Assembly: GCA_001465015.1 (NCBI GenBank)
Contig: LNEO01000143.1
Coordinates: 1-62,863 of the forward strand
Source of the DNA: Deltaproteobacteria bacterium Ga0077539
GTDB taxonomy: Bacteria > Myxococcota_A > Polyangia > Polyangiales > Ga0077539
Reading direction: 5' to 3'
Length of the DNA stretch: 62,863 bases
Shown here: positions 52,373 to 62,100 of the stretch, in pieces
How positions within the stretch are numbered: the stretch's first letter is position 1
How the letters are laid out: every line of letters begins with the position of its first letter
Notes under the pieces: generated by a model
What the model was told of the DNA's origin: nothing
Databases searched by the model: none
The model's input: the letters and a program-made list of their open reading frames with translations, nothing else
Made by a program: the position numbers and the translations under genes

Positions 52373-53120
52373 GGCTTCGTTCCTCCGAATCACTCGATCG
52401 CGCTCGCTGTGGGCCGAGCGCCCGATCGACTCAACGACCATCCGCACGCGCTGTGCCGAGCAGCGCGATCCACTGTTTTTTTGCTGAACACCCCGAAAAA
52501 GCCGCCAACCTCTCGAGGAAGAGCGGCGTTTGCAGGGTCGCCGATGCCTCGCCGGCCGTGTCCGTTCGGACACCGGGGCTGACAGCTCCCACACGAACGT
52601 TCAGTCCGCGCGAGTCGCTCGACATCGGGATGACGAAACTCAAGGAACGCCGCCGGGTACCAGCCCCGCCCGCAACCGGTCAATAAAACAGCACAACTCG
52701 CGGCGCGTTTGCGCCCGCGCGCAGAAGCAAACTCAGCGTTAGTACGAGAGCTTTTCGCTTGTGAGCGCAGCGTTCCGTGGTTTAGCGTCCGGTTGCTTTC
52801 GTCAACCACGAACGGTTCGTCGCGCGGTGTTCCGCCGTCCGCCGCGCGCCCCCAGTTTCGTCGACTCGCTTCCTCGAAGCTCAGCCCCATTCAGGCTGGG
52901 ACACCGGTCGGGGTGGCAGCGCTCGATCCGCGGGGGCGCATGGTCTCCGAGTCACCTCCGTCCGGGCAGTCACAAAGATTGCCCTCTCGGTGGGGTCCTC
53001 GGTACCAACGCGGACCCAGAACGCTCGAGGCGCACTGCTCGCGGTCGAAGAGGCAATCGAACTTCCACTCCCCGTGTGGTCGAAGCGACGACCCTCGGAG
53101 GCTGAAGGGGACATTGATCG
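52373..53120. other. 748-bp divergent intergenic region between ddl and the giant TPR gene
   Basis: This is the longest gene-free stretch in the window. Small open frames here run into the giant gene in the wrong frame or lack start signals. Visible structures are a 6-bp-stem hairpin GTGTCC / GGACAC with a 4-nt loop (52558-52573), an A/T-rich patch around 52483-52500 (relatively unusual here), and a GAACGTTC palindrome (52595-52602). No tRNA or known riboswitch pattern was recognised. GAAGGGGA about 10 nt before 53121 is the likely ribosome site of the next gene. A long leader or a small RNA is possible. Confidence 0.5.
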
Positions 53121-56100
53121 ATGAGCACAGAGTCGGTGCGCAAGCTGCTGGGGGTTCTGCTCGACGATCCGGAGAACGAGGGAGCCTGGTCACAGCTCGA
53201 GGAGAGCGCGATCGGCGGCGATCTAGCCAACCTCGGTGACGACGGACGATCCGCGCTCGAAGCCGCGAGAGTTTCGTTGCTCGACCGAGGCGAGGCCGAG
53301 GCGGCCGCGAGGCTGCTCGACGTCGAGTCGATGGTCGCGCCGACCGAGTCCGCGAAGGTCGAGCTCGTTCGTGCTCGGGCGCGGATGCTCGAAGAAGAGC
53401 TCCTCGATGACCGAGCGGCTCTCTCGGCGCTCGAGTCGGTCAAGTCCGACGCCGAAGCGTCCGAGGGCGCCGCGCGGATCACGCTGAAGAAGGACAAGTG
53501 GAAGGACCTCGTCTCGGCGTTCAAGAAGCTCGCGGAAGAGACGGGCGACGTCACTCAGATCGCCGCGCACCTCGCGAGCGCCGCTGGCGTGATCCTGCAG
53601 TACAAGGGCAAGGGGCGAGACAAAGACGCCGACACGCTCTTCAACGAGGCGCTCAGCGTCGACCCTGGCAACGTTCGGGCGATTCAGCTGTACGAGCGCG
53701 TCTTGCGTCGTCGCGGCGATCGATGGGACGACCTCGCGAGGCACCTCGAGCGCAGCGCCGAGTCGGTCGCGGATCGAGCTACCCGGTGCAACCTCTTGTT
53801 GCGCGCCGCGCGCGTCAACGCGGGCAAGCGACGTGACTTCGCCGCCGCAGAGCGCTGCTACCGCGCAGTGCTCAAGGTCGATGGCGCCAACCGCGACGCC
53901 AATCGCTTCCTCGTTCATCTCTTGTCCGAGCAGGATCGCCAGGACGACCTGGTCAAACTCTACGAGCACCAGCTCCGTCTGCCTGGCAACGAGCGAGACA
54001 TCGGCCTCATCGTGCAGGTTGGGATGACGCACTGGAAGGTGCGCAACGACCCGCGCGCGGCGCTGCCGTTCTTCCGGATGTTGAGCTCGGCCAACCCTGG
54101 CCATCCGTTGGCGAAGACGTTCTTCGACGAAAATCCCGCGAGCGAGCTCATCGCGGATGACTCCGACGTCGTGGTCGAGGACAGCGGCGAAGAGGAGATG
54201 GTGGTCGAGGTCGACGATCCGTCGCCGGCGTCCATTGCGCCGCCGAAGCCCGCGCCGATGATCGAGGTGGTCGAGATCCCCGCCGCTCCGCCCGCGCCCG
54301 CAGTGGAGCCCGCTCCCGTGCGCGTCGAGCCCGCGGCACAGCCTGCGCCGGTCGAGCCCGCTCCCGTTCGTGCCGCGCCTGCAGCCGAGCCGCCGCCCGC
54401 TGCGGCGAGCGCTTCGGTCGCTCCGCCGAAGCCCGCCAAGCCCGTCGAGGCTCCCAAGCCCGCAGCGCCCAAGGCCGCGGCTCCGCCGGGGCAGAAGCTC
54501 GCGATGGCGATCGACATCGCGCGGCAGTTCGAGCAAGCAGGCCAGATCGACAAGGCCGTCGACGCATGGAAGGGCGTGCTCCGTCTCGACGCCGCCGACG
54601 CGACCGCGCGCGACTCGCTGCACCGGCTCTACACGCAGGCTGGCCGATGGAACAACCTCATCGAGCTGCTCCGTCAAGAGCTCGAAGGGCTCGGCGGCGC
54701 GAAGGCGGTCGGCGACGAGGCGACGCTGCCGCAAAGGCTCGAGATCCTTCGCGAAATGGCAGGGATCTACCAGGACAAGATGGGCCTCGAGCCCATGGTC
54801 GTGCAGACCTACCAGGCGATCCTCACGCTCTCTCCCGCAGACCTTCAAACGCTGCAGGACCTCGGGCGCTCGTACGAGAAGCTCGGCCGCCACACGGATC
54901 TCATCAAGGTCCTCGATCAGCAGGTCGAGCACACGAGCGACGCAGGCGAGAAGATCGCGCTGCTCCGTCGCGTCGCGGCGATCTGGGTCGATCGATTCAA
55001 CAACGTCAACAACGCGACCAAGCCGCTCGAGCAGATCTTGAGCATCGACCCGGCCAACGCCGAGGCGATCAACGAGCTGAAGGACCTGTACACCAAGCGT
55101 CGCGCGTGGCGACCGCTGTTCGACGTTCTACGGAAAGAAGCGGCAACGCTCTCGGGCAACGCGCAGCGCGACGCGCTCGTCGAAGCCGCGAAGCTCGCCG
55201 CCGAGAAGCTCAACTCGCCGCCGGACTCGATCACCGTGTGGCGCGAGGCGCTCGCGATCGATCCGCAGACTCCCGGAGCGCTCGACGCTCTCGAGAAGCT
55301 GACCGAGCGCGAGAAGGACTGGACCGGGCTCGCGGAGGTCCTCGAGCGTCGCGTCGTCGAGTCCAACGATCTCGAGACACGGGCGAACGTGCTGATGAAG
55401 CTCGGCGCGGTGTACGGCGAGCGGCTCGAAGACAGCAGCAAGAGCATCTCGACCTGGCGTCGGGTGCTCGAGGTCAAGCCGGGCCAACCGAAGGCGCTAC
55501 GCGTGCTTCGTGAAGCGTACACCTCGACCGCGGACTGGGATGCGCTCGAGGCGATGTACGCCGAGTCCGGCGACTTCGAGGGGCTCGTCGAAGTGCTCGG
55601 CACTGCAGCGGACCGCGCGGAAGATCCTGCGACGAAGGTCGCGCTGTCCTTCCGGTCGGCGGGCATCTACGAAGGCAAGCTGGGGCAATCGGCAAGGGCG
55701 TTTCGCTCGTACGAGCGCGTGCTGTCCGTCGAGCCGAAGAACGCGCAGGCCGCAGCAGCGCTCGTCCCGATCTATCTCGACGACGAGAAGTGGGCGCGGC
55801 TCGCGCAGATGTACGAGGTCCTCCTCGACACGACAGCCGCGGACGATCACTCGAAATCCCTCGAGCTGATCGAGAAGCTCCGCGAGCTGTCCGCATCGCG
55901 ATTGCACGACCGCCCCGCGGCGTTTCGCTGGGCCCTTCGCGCATACAAGATTCGCCCCGAAGACGCAGAGCTCGAAGCGTCGCTCGAGCGTTCGGCCGCG
56001 GACGCTCGGACGTGGCGTGAGTTCGTCACCGCGCTCGACGAGCGCGGAGCGGCAGTGGCTGACGTCGCAGAGAAGGCCAGGCTCCGCGACAAGGCAGCGA

Positions 56101-59100
56101 GCGTCGAAGCTGAACACCTCGACGCCGTCGGCGCCGCGATCGACCGCTACCAGGGCGCGCTCTCGACCGCGTCGGACAGCGACGTTGTCATCGAGAAGCT
56201 GGACGCGCTGCTCCGACGCGCTGCGCGGTGGGACGACCTTCGCAAGCTGTTCGATCACCGCCTCGGAAGAGCGGCCGACGACGACACCAGGAGAAAGCTA
56301 CTCGCTGACGTCGCCGAAATCGAAGAGACCGCGATCGGGGAGGCAGACTCCGCCGCCGCGCGCTACCGCGCGATCCTCGAGCTCGACGACAAGAGTCAGA
56401 CCGCGCTCGTCGCCCTCTCGCGCCTCGCTCAGTCGGCGTCGCGCTGGGAAGAGCTCGGCAGCCTGCTCGCGCGTCGACGGGACCTGTCCGAGGGAGTCGA
56501 CCGCGCGGAGCTCGCCTACGAGCTGGGCCAGCTGCAGCTCGAGAAGCTCTCGCAAACCGAGCCGGCGATCGCGTCGATCACCGAAGCGCTCTCGCTCGCG
56601 CCGCACCACTCGCCGTCGCTCGCGCTGCTCGAGACGCTGCTTCGATCCGATACGCACCGCGTGACCGCGGCGCGCATCCTCGAACCCGAGTTCGAGGCGA
56701 TCGGACAGCAGCAGAAGCTCGCGTGGGTGCTGCAGATCTTGCTCGATGCATCGACCGCTGCGGCCGAGCGCAAGCAGCTCGCGCTGCGCTTGTCCGAGGT
56801 GTTCGGAAAGCGGCTCGCAGACCCCGTGGCGGGCTTCGATCTCGTTCGAGCGATCTACGCCGAGCAGCCAGCGGACGAAGACCTTGCGAACGCGATCGAT
56901 GAGCTCGCGCAGCAGTCGGGCGCAGACGAGAAGCTCGCCGCGACGTTGGGTCAGCTCTTCGACCGTGACGGGCTCGCGACGGAGACGCGCATCGCGGTCG
57001 CGTCGCGCGCTGCCAACGTGCTCGACGAGCGCCTCGGGCGCGCCGAGGACGCCGAGCGCTACCACCGCGCGGTGGTGGATGCTGGCGGCGTTCCGACGGT
57101 CGCGCTGGAGCGTCTGCGCGCGCTGTATCAACAGCGAGAGCGCTACACGGACCTGCGTCAGTTGTACGCGACGTGGATCGATCGAACGCAGAGCGACAAC
57201 GACAAGGTCGAGCTGCTCGGCGAGGACGCCCAGCTCGCAGAAGAAGTGCTCTCGCAGCCCGCCGCGGCGATCGAGCAGTACAAGCGAATCTGCGCGATCG
57301 AGCCCAGCAACGCTCCGGCCCTCGGCGCGCTCGAGCGTCTGCTCACGACGCACGAGCGATGGAGCGAGCTCGACGGCCTCTACTCGCAGTGGATCGAAGT
57401 CGCGCCAGAGCGCGCTCTCGATTTGCGCTTCCGACGCGCCAAGGTGCGCGCGCACAAGATGGGCGCCTTCGACCAGGCGCTCGCGGACCTCGAGGCCGTC
57501 GTCGCCGAGAAGCCTCAGGACGAAGCGGCCCGCGCCGAGCTCGAAGGACTCGTTTCCACGCAGCCATCGGTGCGCCTCCGCGCCGCGGCGGTGCTCGAGC
57601 AGCTCTACGAGAGCGACAACGCCGCCGCCAACCTCGTTCGCATGCTCCGCGTGCGCCTCGAGGGAACGCAAGACGCCTCCGATCGCGCCGCGCTCTTCCG
57701 ACGCATCTCCGAGCTCGTCGAGACGCAGCTCGCTGACGGACAGGGCGCCTTCGCGGCGATGGCCGAAGCGCTCGCCGCAGATCCTGCGAGCGAGAACAAC
57801 CGCGCGGACCTCGCGCGCCTCGCCGAGGTGGCCAACGCCAACGGCCCCTGCGCCGAAGCGATGCTCCGCGCGGCCGATGACGAGCGCGCCGGTGAAGCGC
57901 GGGTGCCGCTGCTTCGGACCGTGGCCGAGATCTATGACGAGCGCCTCGGCGACCTCGCCAACGCAGAGCGGGTGCACCGCCGGCTGCTCGACCTCGCCAA
58001 GGATGACGCCGAGGTTCAGCGCAGCAGCGCCGAGTCTCTCGAGCGCATCTACGGCGCCCTGCAAAACCCGGCGGGTCTCGTCGACGCGTTGCTCCTGCGC
58101 GCGTCACTCGAGTCCGACGCGGACGCGCGACGAGAGATCTTCGCGCGCGCCGGCGAGCTGCAAGAAACCGAGCTCCGAGACGTGTCTGCGGCGATCCGCT
58201 CGCACCGATCGAGGCTCGAGATCGACCCGACCGATCGCGCGGCGCTCGACGCGCTCGTGCGCCTCTACGAGCGCGGCGAACAATGGCGCGAGCTCGTCGA
58301 GTCCCTCAAGGCCGCGGCCGAGCTCTCGAGCGAGGCCGACGAGCAAAAGCGGCTGCGCCTTCGCGCGGCAGAGGTGCTCGTCGAGAAGCTCTCGGCGCGC
58401 GACGAAGCGATCAATCTCTACAACGACGTGCTCGCGGCGTTCGGTCCGGACCGCGCGGTGCACCGCGCGCTCGCGGCGCTCTACGAAGCGGCCGAGCGCT
58501 GGACGGATTTGCTCGACGTGCTCGAGAAGGACCTCGAGATCGCCGAGTCGGACAGCGATCGACTCGCGTTGATCGTTCGGGCCGCGGAGCTTCGCCGCTC
58601 GCGGACGGGCGAGCCGCTGCGCGCGATCGACGGCTACCGTGACGCGCTCGACATCGATCGGTCCGACGCGACCTCGCGCTCTGCGCTCGAGTCGCTGATG
58701 GAGACCAGCTCCGAAGGCGCTCCGCTCGCGGCGGCGCGCGCTCTCTCGCCGGTGTACGAGGGCGAGGCGAAGTGGGACGCGCTCGTACGCGTCCTCGATC
58801 GCATCGCGACGGACACAGACGACGACGACGAGCGAAGGCGCTCGCTCGCGCGCGCCGCAGAGGTGTGCGACCTCGAGCTCCGCGCTCCGCAGCGCGCGTA
58901 CCGCTACACCGCCCGCGAGCTTCGGCTCTCGCTCGGAGACTCCGACGTCGGCGGCAAGCTCGCTACGCTCGAGCGTCTCGCGCGCGAGGCGAGCGTGCAG
59001 GCCGAGCACGCCCAGACGTTGCGAGAGATCGCTCCCGACCTCGGCGACGCCGACCTCCAGCTCGCGTCGTTCATGCGCGTCGCTGAGCTGGGGCGTGACT

Positions 59101-62100
59101 CGCTCAACGACCCTGAAGGCGCTCGCAGCTACTTCGAGAAGGCCCTCGAGCTCAGACCGGACTATGGACCTGCGCTCGACGCGCTCGAGGCACTGCACGA
59201 GAGCACAGGCTCGAACGACGCGCTGCTTCAGGTGCTTCGCACGAAGACCGATCTCGCGACGGACGACGCCGCGCGAAGGGCGCTCTTGCACAAGCAGGCT
59301 CGCGTCAGCGAAGAGAAGCTCAACGACCGTTCGGGCGCGGCGCGCTCGTTCGAGGCCGTGCTCGAGATGGGCTTCGATCGCGACGCCGCGACGGCGCTCG
59401 AGCGCATCTACGAAGCGGAGGGGCGTTGGACCGACCTCTCGTCGCTCTATGAATCGCAGCTCGCTCAGTCGGGCGCAGACGAGGTTTCGCTCTATCACCG
59501 GCTCGGCGTCGTCGCCGCGACCAGGCTCGATGAGCCCGATCGCGCGCTCGACTACTTCCGTGAGGTGCTCTCGCGCCGCACCGACCACGCAGAGACCGTG
59601 ACCTCGCTCGAGGCGCTCGGAACGCGTGAAGGCTTCGGCGCTCGCGTCGCCGAGATGCTCGAGCCGGTCTACCTCGGTCGCGAGGACTGGCCCAAGGTCA
59701 TCGGGGCGATCGAAACGCGCATCGCGGCCGCGGAAGATCCGTCGGACAAGCGCGCGCTGCTCGGTCGTCTCGGCGCGCTCTACGAAGAGAGCGTCGAGGA
59801 CCTGGACAAGGGACTCGACACCTACGCGCGGATGTTCCGCGAAGACGTTCGCGATCGCAGCGGTTGGGACGTGGTTGGTCGCCTCGCGCGGCTCCTCAAT
59901 CGCAGCGATCGTCAGGCGCAGATCTACGCGTCGGGTCTCGAGACCGTCGACTCCGACGACGAGACGACGGCTGAGCTCGCGTTCACGACGGCGAAGATCT
60001 TCGACGAAAACGCCACCGACCTCGAGAGCGCGAAGAAGTACTACCGGCGCGCGCTCGCGTTCGACGCTCAGAACCGAGCGGTGTTCGTGGCCCTCGAGTC
60101 GCTGCTCAAGCGACAAAACGCCTTTGGTGAGCTGGACGGGCTGTACGGCGACGCCGCCGATCAGGCGCCAGATCCCGCGTCGCAGCGCGAGCTGCTCCTT
60201 CGCAAGGCCGACGTGCAAGAGCGCTCGCTCTCGGACGCCGAGGCGGCCATCGCGACGTTCCGCCGGGTGCTCGACGTGGAGCCCTCTGATTCCACGGCGA
60301 TTTCGCGGCTCGACGCGCTGCTCACGAGCACGCAAAAGTGGCGCGATCTCTCGGAGCTCACCGAGCGCCGAGTCGACGACGCCGTCGATTCGAACGAGCG
60401 AGCGGCGCTCAGGATTCGCCTCGCAGGGATCCGCGCCAATCACCTCGATGACGCCGTCGGCGCCGTCGACGCGCTCGAGGCCGTGGTGCTCGAGCGACCC
60501 GATCAGCAGCAAGCCATCGCTGCGCTCGAGCAGCTCGCGGACAAACAACCGGAGCTGCGTCAGCGAATCGTCGAGATCCTCGAGCCGCTGTACCGCAACC
60601 TCGACAGCTGGTCCAAGCTCGTCGTCGTGCTCAACGCGCGCCTCGCGAACGCGTCGGAGCCGAGCGAGCGCGGCCAGATTCTCAGGGAGATCGGCGCGCT
60701 CAAGGAGTCCCGCGCCAACGACGTTCCTGGCGCGTTCGCGGCGTACGCCGCGGCGTTCGTCGCGGATCCAAACGACCTCGAGGCGCGGCAGAACGTCGAT
60801 CGACTCGCGGCTGCGCACAAGCTCTGGGACGATCAGGTTCGCAGCTACGAAGCGGCCATCGCCGCCTCGGGCGACCCCGCCACGCAGGTCGATTTGCTTC
60901 GCGCGATCGCCGAGACGCACGACCAACAACGGGACGCGCCGCGCGACGCGATCGCCGCGTGGGAGCGGCTGTTCGCGATCGACGACACGCAGACCGACGC
61001 GCTCGATCAACTGCAGAACCTCCACGTTCTGCTCTCGGACTGGGACGGCCTCGTCTCGGTGCTCGAACGCAAGGTCGAGCGCGAGATGGACGACGAAGTT
61101 CGCGTCGGCCTGCTTCACGAGATCGGCGAGTACCAATTCCATATGATTGGTAATCCCGCGGCCGCGATCCACGCGTACCGCCGATCGCTCGACGCCAACC
61201 CGACCGACGGCGTCGCCCTCGAGGCCCTCGACGATCTGTACTCGAACGCGAACGACGCCAAGGCGCTCTCTGAGATCCTCGCGCAGCGGCTCGACGTCGA
61301 GGGCGATCCGGACTCGCGTCGCGCGCTCGCGCTTCGTCTCGGTCGACTGTTCGAAGGCGCGCTCGACGACAAGTCGCGCGCGATCGACGCGTACAAGCGC
61401 GCGCTCGACGACGGACCGACGGACTCCGAGGCGCTGCTGGCGCTCGAGCGCCTGTACGCGGCGACCAACGCGCACCAGGACTTGCTCGAAAACCTCCAGA
61501 CCCAGAGCAACCTCGCGGCCGACGAGGCCACGCGCAACGGCATCCGACTCCGCATCGGAAAGCTGCAGTCGACGGAGCTGTCGGACGCCGCCGCCGCGCT
61601 CGAGACCTACCGCGATGTGCTCGGCACGGACCGAGGCAACGCCGCAGCGATCACCGCCGTGCGCTCGCTCGCCGAAGAGCCTGCGCTGCGCTCGGACGCA
61701 GCAGCACTGCTCGAGCCGCTCCTTCGCGAGCAGTCCCGTTGGGACGAACTCGCGTCGGTGCTCGAGCTCAAGATCGCGACGCTCGACGACCCCTTCGCGC
61801 GTCGCGACGAGCTTCGTGCGCTCGCGCAGGTGCACGAGCGTGGTCGGTCGGACGCCGCGAGCGCGTTCGAGGCCTACAAGCGCGCCGTTCACGAGGACGC
61901 ATCGCACGGCGAGTCGCTCTCGGATCTCGAGAGGATCGCGGCTTCGCTCGAGCGATGGTCCGACGTCGCGTCGATCTACGAAGACGAAGCGTCGAGCGTG
62001 TCCGACTCTGTCGTGGCTCGAGACCTCGCGGTTCGAGCCGCGCACATCGCGCGAGACCGGCTCCGGGACGACACGCGCGCGATCGCGTCGTTCAGGCAAG

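Noticed and set aside
52589..52605. A second LexA-box-like match upstream of the giant gene
   Set aside because: It also scores about 13/17 but lies over 500 bp from the start of a gene with no SOS link; it shows how often such matches occur by chance.
52709..53239. A 176-codon plus-strand frame before the giant gene
   Set aside because: It overlaps the start of the giant gene in another frame, lacks a ribosome site and has random composition.
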